Assembly (NCBI RefSeq): GCF_039631295.1
Contig: NZ_JBDIVE010000007.1
Location: 124,001-188,000 of the forward strand
From: Viridibacterium sediminicola
Lineage (GTDB): Bacteria; Pseudomonadota; Gammaproteobacteria; Burkholderiales; Rhodocyclaceae
Length of the DNA stretch: 64,000 bases
Direction: 5' to 3'
The notes under the pieces are model-generated. The model saw only the letters and a program-made list of their open reading frames with translations, made no database searches and was not told the origin of the DNA. A program made the translations under genes and the position numbers. Positions 18,013 through 27,185 of the stretch are shown here, in pieces; the stretch's first letter is position 1; each line of letters starts with the position of its first letter.

Positions 18013-18641
18013 TGGGGTTGGCAAGTTTTTCCAAGCCTCACCCGGCCGTCCTCGTGACGGCCGGTTTGCTTTTGATCTGCGTGCTCCAGCTTTTGCCGCA
18101 GGTCTGGCTGGCCGGCTTCAGCGTCCTCTTGCTAGCACTGGCGGCCCGTTTCGCGGCGCCACGTCTGCGCCGCATCCTGCGCCGCCTGCGCTGGATCGCC
18201 TTGTCCATTCTCATTCTGTTCGCCTGGCAGACGCCGGGCACCCTGGTGATACCCGCTTTGTCTGCCTTCAGTCCGACCTGGGACGGAATTCGCCTGAGCC
18301 TTTTTCATCTTGCCGCGCTGGCCGCCATTGGCGCCGTGGTGAGCCTGCTGATGCGTGCGCTTGATGATGCGGATTGGGTGTGCGCGTTGTATGCGCTGAG
18401 CGCGCCGTTTGCGCGTGTGGGTTTCCCGGCGGCACGCTTGGCTGTACGCATGATGCTGGTGTTGGAGAGTACGGCGGGCGGCCACGGGCGGGCGCAGCAC
18501 GGCTGGCGTGACTGGCTCTCCGGCACGGTTGCCATAACTACGCACGGTGAGTGGCAGCTGGAAGCGCTGCAGGCGGCGGACTGTGTGTGGATCGCGGCGC
18601 TGTGGGCTGTTTTTGCAGGAGCGTGTGTGTGCCTCGCATAG
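18012..18641 (+). CDS. Multi-pass membrane protein, possibly CbiQ/EcfT-like
   Basis: 209 residues with four or five hydrophobic segments and an Arg-rich cytosolic loop (AAPRLRRILRRLRW). The start shares one base with the fimV stop (TGATG), and the 3' end overlaps truA by 13 nt, so it is tightly coupled to both. The central region (LYALSAPFARVGFPAARLAVRM) faintly recalls transmembrane T components of ECF/cobalt transporters, but no ATPase or S component is near. Function not recognised with confidence. Confidence 0.6.
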   Translation: MGLASFSKPHPAVLVTAGLLLICVLQLLPQVWLAGFSVLLLALAARFAAPRLRRILRRLRWIALSILILFAWQTPGTLVIPALSAFSPTWDGIRLSLFHLAALAAIGAVVSLLMRALDDADWVCALYALSAPFARVGFPAARLAVRMMLVLESTAGGHGRAQHGWRDWLSGTVAITTHGEWQLEALQAADCVWIAALWAVFAGACVCLA

Positions 18642-19426
18642 CCATTGCGGTGGAATACGATGGTGCGGCGTTTGAGGGCTGGCAATCGCAGCCGCACGGC
18701 CGCACCGTGCAGGATGCGGTGCAGGCAGCTGCGGCGCAGATCACCATGCATCCCGTGGTCTTGCATTGCGCCGGGCGCACCGATACCGGCGTGCATGCGA
18801 CGACGCAGATCGCGCATTTCGATACTGCTGCTCATCGCCCGCTGAGCGCCTGGGTGCGCGGTGTGAACGCGCATCTGCCAAGCTCGGTCAGTGTGCGCTG
18901 GGCGCTGGAGGTCGATGATCAGTTTCATGCACGCTTTTCGGCGCAGGCGCGGCGCTATCGCTACCTCTTGCTCAATCGCACGGTGCGGCCGGCCATCCTC
19001 GCTGGCAAGGTCGGCTGGTGCCATGCGCCGCTGTCGCTCGCTGCGATGCAGGCGGCCTGCGCCTGCTTGCCTGGCGAACATGATTTTTCCGCTTTCCGCG
19101 CCGCGCAATGCCAGGCCAAGAGCCCGGTGCGCAGCATGAGCCTGGCCCAGGTCGTGCAGAAGGGCGAGCTGTTCGCCTTCGACTTCGAGGCGAATGGCTT
19201 TCTGCATCATATGGTGCGTAACCTGGTCGGCGCCCTGGTGCACATCGGTCGTGGCGAGGCGCCGCCGGAGTGGATGGCGCAGCTGCTGCAGATGCGTGAC
19301 CGCCGCCTGGCGGCCCCCACTTTTTCGCCCGCGGGTTTGTATTTGTGCGGAATCCGCTATCCTGATCAATGGCAGCTGCCCGATCAGGGGCAGATCTTCG
19401 CTCCCCCCAGCTTGTTCTCTCTATGA
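18629..19426 (+). CDS. truA: tRNA pseudouridine(38-40) synthase
   Basis: 265 residues, the usual TruA length. Modifies uridines 38-40 in tRNA anticodon stems. Catalytic Asp in CAGRTDTGVHATTQ; N-terminus IAIAVEYDGAAFEGWQSQ and FHARFSAQARRYRYLL are family signatures. Start is GTG 18629 behind CAGGAG, giving the conserved N-terminus PRIAIAVEYDG. It overlaps the upstream gene by 13 nt and the trpF start by 4 nt (ATGA). truA-trpF-trpB-trpA linkage is common in beta- and gammaproteobacteria. Confidence 0.94.
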   Translation: MPRIAIAVEYDGAAFEGWQSQPHGRTVQDAVQAAAAQITMHPVVLHCAGRTDTGVHATTQIAHFDTAAHRPLSAWVRGVNAHLPSSVSVRWALEVDDQFHARFSAQARRYRYLLLNRTVRPAILAGKVGWCHAPLSLAAMQAACACLPGEHDFSAFRAAQCQAKSPVRSMSLAQVVQKGELFAFDFEANGFLHHMVRNLVGALVHIGRGEAPPEWMAQLLQMRDRRLAAPTFSPAGLYLCGIRYPDQWQLPDQGQIFAPPSLFSL

Positions 19427-20064
19427 AAACGCCTCGAACCCGCATCAAGATCTGTGGCCTGACCCGCGAAGAGGACCTCGATGCCGCTGTCGCCGCCGGT
19501 GCCGACGCCATCGGCCTGGTCTTCTATCCGCCCAGCCCGCGCTATATCAGCATCGAGCGCGCCGCCCAGCTGTGCCGCCGTGTGCCGCCCTTTGTCACGG
19601 TGGTCGGTTTGTTCGTCAATGCCGAAGCTGATTTTGTCCGCCAGCACATCGCCGCCTTGCCGCTGAATTGCCTGCAATTTCATGGCGATGAGCGCGCCGA
19701 GCAGTGCGCCGGCTTCGGGCTTCCCTACGTCAAGGCTGCACGGGTCAAGCCGGGGGTCGATCTGCTAGAATACGCGGCTTCGTTTCCCGACGCCCAGGGA
19801 CTCTTGCTTGATGCATGGGTCGATAGCTATGGGGGTGGCGGGAAGACCTTTGACTGGTCATTGATACCCGCGTCCTTGCCCTTGCCGCTGATTCTCTCCG
19901 GCGGGCTGGAGGCTGCGAATGTTTGCGAGGCTGTGCAGCGGGTTCGCCCCTGGGCGGTCGATGTGAGCAGCGGGGTCGAAGCGGCCAAGGGAATCAAGGA
20001 TGCCGACAAAATTGCGGCGTTCATTGCTGGAGTACGTGATGCAGATAGCCGAAATGAACAGTGA
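19423..20064 (+). CDS. trpF: Phosphoribosylanthranilate isomerase
   Basis: 213-residue TIM barrel for the Amadori rearrangement of phosphoribosylanthranilate in tryptophan synthesis. KICGLTREED carries the catalytic Cys; DAWVDSYGGGGKTFDW holds the general-acid Asp and a phosphate-binding Gly-rich turn; LSGGLEAANV and VDVSSGVE complete the pattern. Monofunctional, not fused to TrpC. Its end overlaps the trpB start. Confidence 0.94.
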   Translation: MKTPRTRIKICGLTREEDLDAAVAAGADAIGLVFYPPSPRYISIERAAQLCRRVPPFVTVVGLFVNAEADFVRQHIAALPLNCLQFHGDERAEQCAGFGLPYVKAARVKPGVDLLEYAASFPDAQGLLLDAWVDSYGGGGKTFDWSLIPASLPLPLILSGGLEAANVCEAVQRVRPWAVDVSSGVEAAKGIKDADKIAAFIAGVRDADSRNEQ

Positions 20065-21277
20065 AGCAGGGCTTGTCGAGAATTACCAGTTGCCGGATGC
20101 ACGCGGGCATTTTGGCCAGTTCGGCGGTATCTTCGTCGCCGAGACGCTGATTCCGGCGCTTGATGAATTGCGCGTCGAATACGAGAAGGCGCAGCTTGAC
20201 CCGGCCTTCCGTGCCGAGTTCGAGTACGAGCTCAAGCACTATGTTGGCCGTCCGAGCCCGCTCTACCACGCCCGTCGCTGGTCCGACACACTGGGCGGTG
20301 CGCAGATCTTCCTCAAGCGCGAAGATCTCAATCACACCGGCGCGCACAAGATCAACAACACCATCGGCCAGGCCTTGCTGGCGCGCCGCATGGGCAAGAA
20401 GCGCGTGATCGCCGAAACCGGCGCCGGCCAGCACGGCGTGGCGTCGGCCACCGTGGCGGCGCGCTACGGTCTGGAATGCGTGGTCTACATGGGCGCTGAA
20501 GACGTTGCCCGTCAGGCGCCGAACGTGTTCCGCATGAAGCTGCTCGGTGCCAAGGTGGTGGCGGTCGAGAGCGGCTCGAAAACGCTCAAGGACGCCATGA
20601 ACGAGGCGATGCGCGACTGGGTGACCAATGTCGACTCGACCTATTACATCATCGGCACCTGTGCCGGCCCGCATCCTTATCCGATGCTGGTGCGCGACTT
20701 CCAGGCCGTGATCGGCGAGGAGTGCAAGGTGCAGTGTGCCGAGCAGATCGGTCGCCAGCCGGATGCCGTGATCGCCTGCGTGGGCGGCGGCTCCAATGCA
20801 ATCGGTATTTTCTACCCCTACATCGAAGTGCCCGGCGTGCGCCTGATCGGCGTGGAAGCCGGCGGTTTCGGCATCGAGACCGGCAAGCATGCCGCGCCGC
20901 TGACCACCAATGCGCGCCCCGGCGTGCTGCATGGCCAGCGCGTGAACCTGATGCAGGACGAGAACGGCCAGATCATCGAGACGCATTCGATTTCCGCCGG
21001 CCTCGACTACCCCGGCGTCGGCCCCGAGCACTGCCATCTCAAGGACATCCAGCGCGCCGAATACGTGGCGATCAATGACGACGAAGCGCTCGCTGCCTTC
21101 AACGATCTGTGCCGCTTCGAAGGTATCATCCCGGCCCTCGAATCGAGCCACGCCCTGGCCTACGCCAAGAAGCTCGCACCGACCATGAAGTCTGACCAGG
21201 TCATCGTGGTCAATCTGTCCGGTCGTGGCGATAAAGACATTCCCACGATTGCCCGCCTGTCCGGCATCGTGCTCTGA
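20039..21277 (+). CDS. trpB: Tryptophan synthase beta chain
   Basis: 412-residue PLP enzyme joining indole and serine. PLP lysine in LNHTGAHKINNTIGQAL; GAGQHGVASATVAA and the phosphate-binding GGGSNAIG are present. Start taken at ATG 20039, seven bases after GGAG and overlapping trpF by 26 nt; ATG 20054 is an alternative five codons in. Coupled to trpA 12 bases downstream. Confidence 0.95.
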   Translation: MQIAEMNSEAGLVENYQLPDARGHFGQFGGIFVAETLIPALDELRVEYEKAQLDPAFRAEFEYELKHYVGRPSPLYHARRWSDTLGGAQIFLKREDLNHTGAHKINNTIGQALLARRMGKKRVIAETGAGQHGVASATVAARYGLECVVYMGAEDVARQAPNVFRMKLLGAKVVAVESGSKTLKDAMNEAMRDWVTNVDSTYYIIGTCAGPHPYPMLVRDFQAVIGEECKVQCAEQIGRQPDAVIACVGGGSNAIGIFYPYIEVPGVRLIGVEAGGFGIETGKHAAPLTTNARPGVLHGQRVNLMQDENGQIIETHSISAGLDYPGVGPEHCHLKDIQRAEYVAINDDEALAAFNDLCRFEGIIPALESSHALAYAKKLAPTMKSDQVIVVNLSGRGDKDIPTIARLSGIVL

Positions 21278-21289
21278 GCGCATCCATCC

Positions 21290-22093
21290 ATGTCCCGTAT
21301 CCAGAAAACCTTTGCCGCCCTGCAGGCCGCTGGCCGTCAGGCCCTGATTCCCTACATCACGGCGGGTGATCCGCATCCCGATCTCACTGTGGCGATGATG
21401 CATGCCTTGGTCGAAGGCGGCGCCGATGTGATCGAACTCGGCGTGCCGTTCTCCGACCCGATGGCCGACGGCCCGGTGATCCAGCGTGCCAGCGAGCGCG
21501 CCTTGGCGCATGGCGTGAGCCTGCGCAAGGTGATCGGCCTGGTCGCCGAATTCCGCACGCGCAACGCCGATACCCCGGTGGTGCTGATGGGCTACGCCAA
21601 TCCGGTGGATGCCATGGGTTACGAGAATTTCGCGCGCGTCGCCGCCGAGGCCGGCGTCGATGGCTTGCTGACCGTCGACCTGCCGCCCGAAGAAGCGGGC
21701 GCCAGCGTCGCCATCCTCAAGCAGTACGGCATCGACCCGATCTTCCTGCTGGCGCCGACCACGCCGGACGAGCGCGCTGCCGTGGTGGCCAAGCTGGCCA
21801 GCGGTTTCGTTTATTACGTCTCGCTCAAGGGCGTGACCGGTGCGGCCAATCTGGATGTGGCCAGCGTCGAGGCCAAGCTGGCGCATCTGCGCAAGCTGAT
21901 CGATCTGCCGATCGGCGTTGGTTTTGGTATTCGCGATGCGGCCTCGGCCAAGGCGGTGGCGGCGGTGGCCGACGCAGTCGTGGTCGGCGCGCGCATCGTA
22001 CAAGAAGTGGAGCAGGGCGAAGCCGGATTGACCGAGCGCCTGCGCAGTCTCGTTGCCGAGCTGCGCGCTGCGATCGATGGCGCACGCGCCTGA
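21290..22093 (+). CDS. trpA: Tryptophan synthase alpha chain
   Basis: 267-residue TIM barrel releasing indole from indole-glycerol phosphate for channelling to TrpB. Catalytic Glu in ELGVPFSDPMADGPVIQ and Asp in LLTVDLPPEE; the flexible-loop region YYVSLKGVTGA is intact. Part of the trpFBA cluster and likely transcribed on into accD 22 bases later. Confidence 0.95.
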   Translation: MSRIQKTFAALQAAGRQALIPYITAGDPHPDLTVAMMHALVEGGADVIELGVPFSDPMADGPVIQRASERALAHGVSLRKVIGLVAEFRTRNADTPVVLMGYANPVDAMGYENFARVAAEAGVDGLLTVDLPPEEAGASVAILKQYGIDPIFLLAPTTPDERAAVVAKLASGFVYYVSLKGVTGAANLDVASVEAKLAHLRKLIDLPIGVGFGIRDAASAKAVAAVADAVVVGARIVQEVEQGEAGLTERLRSLVAELRAAIDGARA

Positions 22094-22115
22094 CAACAAG
22101 AGAATCGAGGTAGAC

Positions 22116-22979
22116 ATGAGCTGGCTGACGAAACTACTGCCGCCCAAGATCAAACGTGATCAACCGACGCGCAAATCCATCCCCGAGGGGCTGTGGATCA
22201 AGTGCGAAGCCTGTGAAGCCGTGCTGTACCGCTCGGACATCGAGCAAAGCCAGTACGTGTGCCCCAAGTGCGGCCACCACAAGCGCATCCGTGCGCGCCA
22301 TCGCCTGGACCTGCTGCTCGACGCCGAAGGCCGTTTCGAGATCGGCGCCGAAGTGCTGCCGGTGGATCCGCTCAAGTTCAAGGACAGCAAGAAGTACGTC
22401 GACCGTCTGGCTGCCGCCAATGAAGACACCGGCGAAGCCGATGCGCTGATCGTCATGCAGGGCTCGGTGTGCACGGTGCCCCTGGTGGTGGCTGCTTTCG
22501 AGTTTGAATTCCTCGGCGGTTCGATGGGTTCGGTGGTTGGCGAGCGCTTCGCACGCGGCGTGCGTGCCGCCTACGAACAAGGCGTGCCCTTCGTCTGCTT
22601 TACCGCCACCGGTGGTGCGCGCATGCAGGAAGGCCTGTTCTCGCTGATGCAGATGGCCAAGACCACGGCCTCGATCACCCGTCTCTCGTCCAAGCGTCTG
22701 CCTTTTGTCACCGTGCTGACCGATCCGACCATGGGCGGCGTGTCGGCTAGTTTCGCCTTCATGGGCGATGTGGTGATTGCCGAGCCCGGCGCGCTGATCG
22801 GCTTTGCCGGCCCGCGCGTGATCGAGCAGACGGTGCGCGAAAAGCTGCCGGAAGGCTTCCAGCGTTCGGAATTCCTCGTCGAAAAGGGTGCCATCGACAT
22901 GATCGTCGACCGCCGCGAGCTGCGTGAGCGCCTCGCCAGCGTGCTCACCCTGCTCTCCGGCCAGCCTGCCATCAATTGA
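22116..22979 (+). CDS. accD: Acetyl-CoA carboxylase, carboxyltransferase beta subunit
   Basis: 287 residues. Transfers carboxyl from biotin to acetyl-CoA with AccA to make malonyl-CoA. N-terminal zinc ribbon with four Cys (CEAC and CPKC, about residues 29-51), then the crotonase-like carboxyltransferase core (TATGGARMQEGLFSLMQMAK, GGVSASFAFMGD). Start at ATG 22116 giving the family N-terminus SWLTKLLPPKI. One-base overlap with folC. Confidence 0.95.
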   Translation: MSWLTKLLPPKIKRDQPTRKSIPEGLWIKCEACEAVLYRSDIEQSQYVCPKCGHHKRIRARHRLDLLLDAEGRFEIGAEVLPVDPLKFKDSKKYVDRLAAANEDTGEADALIVMQGSVCTVPLVVAAFEFEFLGGSMGSVVGERFARGVRAAYEQGVPFVCFTATGGARMQEGLFSLMQMAKTTASITRLSSKRLPFVTVLTDPTMGGVSASFAFMGDVVIAEPGALIGFAGPRVIEQTVREKLPEGFQRSEFLVEKGAIDMIVDRRELRERLASVLTLLSGQPAIN

Positions 22980-24262
22980 TGTTTTCTGCCGCAAGCCTGG
23001 GCGAGTGGCTCGCCTACATCGAGCGTCAGCACGCCCAGCCGATTGCCCTCGGCCTGGATCGTGTGAAGCAGGTTCTCGCAGCGCTGCCGGCGCGTCACCG
23101 CGGTCTGGTGATCACCGTCGGAGGGACCAATGGCAAGGGCTCGACCTGCGCCATGCTCGAAGCCATCTTGCGTGCCGCCGGTTACAGCGTCGGCCTCTAC
23201 ACCTCGCCGCATCTGCTGCATTACAACGAGCGGGTGCGCCTCAATAGCGTGTCAGCCGATGATGCAGCGCTGTGCGAAGCCTTCGCGGCAGTCGAGGCTG
23301 CGCGCTGCAGCCTCGCCGAGCCGGTGCCGCTGACTTACTTTGAATACGGCACCCTGGCGGCCTGGTGGCTGTTCTGCCGCAGTCAGCTGGATGTGGTGAT
23401 TCTCGAAGTCGGCCTCGGCGGGCGGCTGGATGCGGTCAATGCCATCGAGCCTGATTGCGCCATCGTCACCGGCGTGGCCATGGATCACATGGACTACCTC
23501 GGCGATACGCGCGAAGCCATCGGTTTCGAGAAAGCCGGCATTTTTCGCCCGGGCAAGCCGGCGATTGTCGGTGATCCGCAGCCGCCGCAATCCTTGATCG
23601 GCCACGCCAAGAACATTGGCGCCGATCTGCGCGTCTCGGGGCAGGATTTCGGCTTCTCTGGCGACAAGCAGCAATGGCAGTTCCGTGGCCGCAGCCAGCG
23701 GCGCAGCAGCATGGCTTATCCGGCTTTGCGCGGCGCCAATCAGCTGCTTAATGCCTCCAGCGTGCTGGCCGCACTCGAATCCATCGAAGAGCGCTTGCCG
23801 GTGCCGATGCAGGCGGTACGCCAGGGCCTCATGCTGGTCGAGCTGCCGGCGCGCTTCCAGGTACTGCCGGGGCGCCCGGCGGTGGTGCTGGATGTGGCCC
23901 ACAATCCGCAGGCGGCGGCGGTGCTGTCGGAGAATTTCGCCAATATGGGCTTTTTCTCCAACACCCTGGCGGTGTGCGGCATGCTGCTCGATAAGGACAT
24001 CCCCGGCACCCTGCGTGCGCTCGATGCCCGCGTCGACCGCTGGTATCTGTGCGATCTGGGCGGCCCGCGTGGCGCCAAGGCGCAGGTACTGGCCGAGGCG
24101 CTGCAGGCAATCGGCAGCCAGGCAGCGGTCGAACTGTTCGCCGATCCGGCGGCTGCCTTCAATGCAGCGCGGGCAGCGGCGGGTGAGGGTGATAGAATCG
24201 TGGCCTTCGGTTCCTTTCTGACGGTGGCCGCAGTGATGCAAACGCTGCAAACGCCCCGCTGA
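22979..24262 (+). CDS. folC: Dihydrofolate synthase / folylpolyglutamate synthase
   Basis: 427 residues. Adds glutamate to dihydropteroate and folates. P-loop GGTNGKGSTCAMLE at about residues 44-57; LYTSPHLLHYNERV and the Mur-ligase centre (LEVGLGGRLDAVN, GVAMDHMDYLG) follow; C-terminal VLDVAHNPQAAA. Starts at ATG 22979, sharing one base with the accD stop (TGATG). The accD-folC-SPOR-cvpA-purF order is the same as in E. coli. Confidence 0.94.
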   Translation: MFSAASLGEWLAYIERQHAQPIALGLDRVKQVLAALPARHRGLVITVGGTNGKGSTCAMLEAILRAAGYSVGLYTSPHLLHYNERVRLNSVSADDAALCEAFAAVEAARCSLAEPVPLTYFEYGTLAAWWLFCRSQLDVVILEVGLGGRLDAVNAIEPDCAIVTGVAMDHMDYLGDTREAIGFEKAGIFRPGKPAIVGDPQPPQSLIGHAKNIGADLRVSGQDFGFSGDKQQWQFRGRSQRRSSMAYPALRGANQLLNASSVLAALESIEERLPVPMQAVRQGLMLVELPARFQVLPGRPAVVLDVAHNPQAAAVLSENFANMGFFSNTLAVCGMLLDKDIPGTLRALDARVDRWYLCDLGGPRGAKAQVLAEALQAIGSQAAVELFADPAAAFNAARAAAGEGDRIVAFGSFLTVAAVMQTLQTPR

Positions 24263-24276
24263 CCCCCAGATCTGAC

Positions 24277-25002
24277 ATGGCTGACAACGACGCCCAGCTT
24301 GAGTTGAAGAAACGCGCGCGCCGCCGCCTGATCGGTGCCATTGCGCTGTGCCTGGCCGCCGCCGTATTCCTGCCGATGGTGATGGACAGCGAACCGCGCC
24401 CGACCGGCAACGATCTGCAGATCCGCATTCCCAACCAGGAAGGCAGCACCTTCACTTCGCGCATGATCAATACCGCGCCGGCCGGCAGTGCGCCGCAGTC
24501 GGCCGCGCAGTCTGCGCCGCAGCCGGTGGTGGTGCCGGTCGATCCGGAGCCGGCGCTGTCGGTGGTCAACAACACACTGACGCCGGTGGCGCCCAGCGCG
24601 CCGGCGAGCCCGGGGAGTGCGCCGCGCAGTGCGCCCACCCACGCCTCGTCTTCCGCCGCAAGCAGCCCGAGCGCACAGGCGCGCTCCAGCAGCGCCGCAT
24701 CGTCTGCCAGCAAGTCTGCACCGGGCAGCGCCGCGTCGGCCGAGGCCCGCGCCAGGGCCTTGCTGGAGCAGGGCAATGAGCCGGCGCAGCGCTTCTTCGT
24801 ACAAGTGGGTGTTTATCGCGATGCCGACAATGCCAAGTCGGTGGCCGCCAAGATCAAGCAGCAGGGCATGGTGCCCAGTCTTGAGAAGATTGCCGACAAG
24901 ACGCGTGTGCGCGTCGGCCCCTTCAAGACCCGCGCTGCGGCTGATGCAGCGCTGGCCAAGCTCAAGCACGCCAATCTTAGCGGTACCGTAACGGGCAAGT
25001 GA
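24277..25002 (+). CDS. SPOR-domain membrane protein (DedD-like)
   Basis: 241 residues: short cytoplasmic basic N-terminus (KKRARRRL), one membrane segment at about 20-37, a 120-residue Ser/Ala/Pro linker, and a C-terminal SPOR domain (FFVQVGVYRDADNAKSVAAK, RVRVGPFKTRAAADAAL). SPOR domains bind denuded peptidoglycan at the division septum. Position between folC and cvpA matches E. coli dedD. Its stop overlaps the cvpA start by 4 nt. Confidence 0.88.
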   Translation: MADNDAQLELKKRARRRLIGAIALCLAAAVFLPMVMDSEPRPTGNDLQIRIPNQEGSTFTSRMINTAPAGSAPQSAAQSAPQPVVVPVDPEPALSVVNNTLTPVAPSAPASPGSAPRSAPTHASSSAASSPSAQARSSSAASSASKSAPGSAASAEARARALLEQGNEPAQRFFVQVGVYRDADNAKSVAAKIKQQGMVPSLEKIADKTRVRVGPFKTRAAADAALAKLKHANLSGTVTGK

Positions 25003-25490
25003 CAGCGTTTGATCTGGCCTTCCTGATCGTCATGGGGCTCAGCGTGCTGGTGGGCCTGTGGCGGGGTTTGGTCAGCGAGTTTTTTGCCCTGGTGAGCTTG
25101 GTATTGGCTCTGGTGCTGGCCTGGCATTTTGCGCCGCTGCTGGCGCCGTATCTGGCCACCGTGGCGGCCGCGCTGTGGTTGCAGAAGCTGATCGCCTTTG
25201 GCCTGATTGTGGTGCTGAGTCTGCTGGTGCTCGGGCTGTTGCGCTTTCTGTTGCGTGAATTGCTGGCGGTGGTGGGCTTGGGCTTGATGGATCGACTTTG
25301 CGGCGCCATATTTGGTGTGCTGCGCGGCATCCTGATTGCCGTGGTGGCCGTTGCTTTGGCGGGTATGACCAGTTTGCCGCGCGAATCCTGGTGGCGCGAA
25401 TCGCGGTTCGCCGCACCACTGGAAACGATTGTGATAGCAGTAAAACCCAGACTCCCCGCGGAGCTGGCAGCAAGAATCAAGTACAGGTGA
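24999..25490 (+). CDS. cvpA: CvpA family membrane protein
   Basis: 163 residues with four hydrophobic segments, starting TAFDLAFLIVMGLSVLVGLWRGLV, the CvpA hallmark being the GxxRGxx turn after the first helix. Start is GTG 24999 in a GTGA overlap with the preceding gene. Needed for colicin V export in E. coli and linked to envelope stress; always upstream of purF in this synteny. Confidence 0.88.
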   Translation: MTAFDLAFLIVMGLSVLVGLWRGLVSEFFALVSLVLALVLAWHFAPLLAPYLATVAAALWLQKLIAFGLIVVLSLLVLGLLRFLLRELLAVVGLGLMDRLCGAIFGVLRGILIAVVAVALAGMTSLPRESWWRESRFAAPLETIVIAVKPRLPAELAARIKYR

Positions 25491-25493
25491 TCT

Positions 25494-27020
25494 ATGTGTG
25501 GAATTATCGGCGTGATGGCCACGACGCCCGTCAATCAGCTTCTCTACGACGGTTTGCAGGTTCTCCAGCATCGCGGCCAGGACGCAGCGGGCATTGCGAC
25601 AGCTGACGGCGGCCGCTTTCACATGCACAAGGGCCCCGGCCTGGTGCGTGACGTGTTCCGGACGCGCAATATGCGCAATCTGGAAGGCAACTGGGGCATC
25701 GGCCACTGTCGTTACCCGACGGCGGGCTCGGCCTACAACCCGGCCGAAGCGCAGCCCTTCTACGTCAATTCGCCCTTCGGCCTGATGCTGGCGCACAACG
25801 GCAACCTGACCAATGCCGACGAGCTCAAGCGCGAGATGTACCTCGCCGACTTGCGCCACATGAACACCAATTCCGACTCCGAAGTGCTGCTCAACGTGCT
25901 CGCGCACGAGCTGCAGGAAGCTTCGGGCGGCTCGTTCCGCCTCGATGAAGAGACCATCTTCAAGGCCGTCGCCGGCGTGCACAAGCGCGCCAAGGGCGCC
26001 TATGCCGCCGTGGTGATGATTGCCGGTTACGGCTTGCTGGCTTTCCGTGACCCCTACGGCATCCGCCCGCTGGTGATCGGCGAGAACAGCGTCGATGAGC
26101 GCAAGGAATACATGGTCGCCTCCGAGAGCGTGGCCATCGACGTGCTGGGCTTCAAGCTGCTGCGCGACGTGGCGCCGGGCGAAGCGATTCTGGTCGATGT
26201 GCAGGGCAAGCTGTCCAGCCGCCTCTGTGCCGAGCCGCGTCCCTACGCGCCGTGCATGTTCGAATTCGTCTATCTGGCGCGTCCCGATTCGCTGATCGAC
26301 GGCATCTCGGTGTACGAGAGCCGGGTCAAGATGGGCACCCGCCTGGCCGAGCGCATTCGCCGCGATTACGCCCATCTGCAGATCGACGTGGTGATCCCGA
26401 TTCCCGACTCCAGCCGCTCGGCGGCCATGGAGCTGGCCAGCAATCTGGGCATCGCTTACCGCGAAGGCTTCGTCAAGAACCGCTACATCGGCCGTACCTT
26501 CATCATGCCTGGCCAGGCCGTGCGCCGTAAGTCGGTGCGCCAGAAGCTCAACGCGATCCACCAGGAATTCGCTGGCAAGAACGTGCTGCTGGTCGATGAC
26601 TCCATCGTGCGCGGCACCACCAGCCACGAGATCATCAACATGGCGCGCGACGCCGGTGCGACCAAGGTGTATATGGCCTCGGCCGCGCCGCCGGTGCGTC
26701 ACGCCAACGTCTATGGCATCGATATGCCCAGCCGCGCCGAACTGATCGCCTCGTTCCGCAATGAAGAGGAAATCGGCCGCGAAATCGGTGCCGATGCGCT
26801 GATCTACCAGACCCTGGAAGACCTCACCGAAGCGGTGGGTTCGCTCAATCCGGCGATCAAGCAATTCGAATCGTCCTGCTTCGATGGCCGCTACATCACT
26901 GGCGACATCACGCCGGAGTACCTCAGCAGCGTCGAGGGCGGCCGTGCCGATGCCAAGGTTGGCAGCAGCGAGGAAGGCGAGGGCGGCGAAGGCCAGCTTG
27001 ATCTCAACCTGGTCTCCTGA
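25494..27020 (+). CDS. purF: Amidophosphoribosyltransferase
   Basis: 508 residues. First committed step of purine synthesis, PRPP plus glutamine to phosphoribosylamine. Class II glutaminase nucleophile Cys2 (MCGIIGVMA), so the start is certain. GIGHCRYPTAGSA and the PRPP motif VLLVDDSIVRGTTS are intact. The last 30 residues are Gly/Glu-rich and not conserved. Three bases follow the cvpA stop. Confidence 0.95.
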   Translation: MCGIIGVMATTPVNQLLYDGLQVLQHRGQDAAGIATADGGRFHMHKGPGLVRDVFRTRNMRNLEGNWGIGHCRYPTAGSAYNPAEAQPFYVNSPFGLMLAHNGNLTNADELKREMYLADLRHMNTNSDSEVLLNVLAHELQEASGGSFRLDEETIFKAVAGVHKRAKGAYAAVVMIAGYGLLAFRDPYGIRPLVIGENSVDERKEYMVASESVAIDVLGFKLLRDVAPGEAILVDVQGKLSSRLCAEPRPYAPCMFEFVYLARPDSLIDGISVYESRVKMGTRLAERIRRDYAHLQIDVVIPIPDSSRSAAMELASNLGIAYREGFVKNRYIGRTFIMPGQAVRRKSVRQKLNAIHQEFAGKNVLLVDDSIVRGTTSHEIINMARDAGATKVYMASAAPPVRHANVYGIDMPSRAELIASFRNEEEIGREIGADALIYQTLEDLTEAVGSLNPAIKQFESSCFDGRYITGDITPEYLSSVEGGRADAKVGSSEEGEGGEGQLDLNLVS

Positions 27021-27030
27021 GCCAATTGCC

Positions 27031-27060
27031 TTGACAGGGCGCCGCTTGCGGCGCTAAGTT
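27031..27060 (+). promoter_or_regulatory. Candidate metZ promoter
   Basis: A perfect TTGACA (27031-27036) lies 18 bp from TAAGTT (27055-27060), a weak -10. If used, transcripts would start near 27067 and pass through the hairpin at 27133-27168 before metZ. Confidence 0.3.
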
Positions 27061-27132
27061 CCTCCCATGATTCGCGCCGATTTGATGGACAGCTTGCGGG
27101 CGCGTAATAAATCCAGCTAAAACGACGCTCAG

Positions 27133-27168
27133 ACCCGTTCTGACTCGCAAGAGCTGAACGGGTTTTTT
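27133..27168 (+). terminator. Intrinsic terminator between purF and metZ
   Basis: CCCGTTC and GAACGGG form the outer stem, with CTC-GCAA-GAG as an inner stem, followed by six T. It ends only 17 bases before the metZ start. It either ends the purF operon or acts as a metZ attenuator if the promoter at 27031 is real. Confidence 0.8.
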
Positions 27169-27185
27169 GCATTCAAGGACTGACG

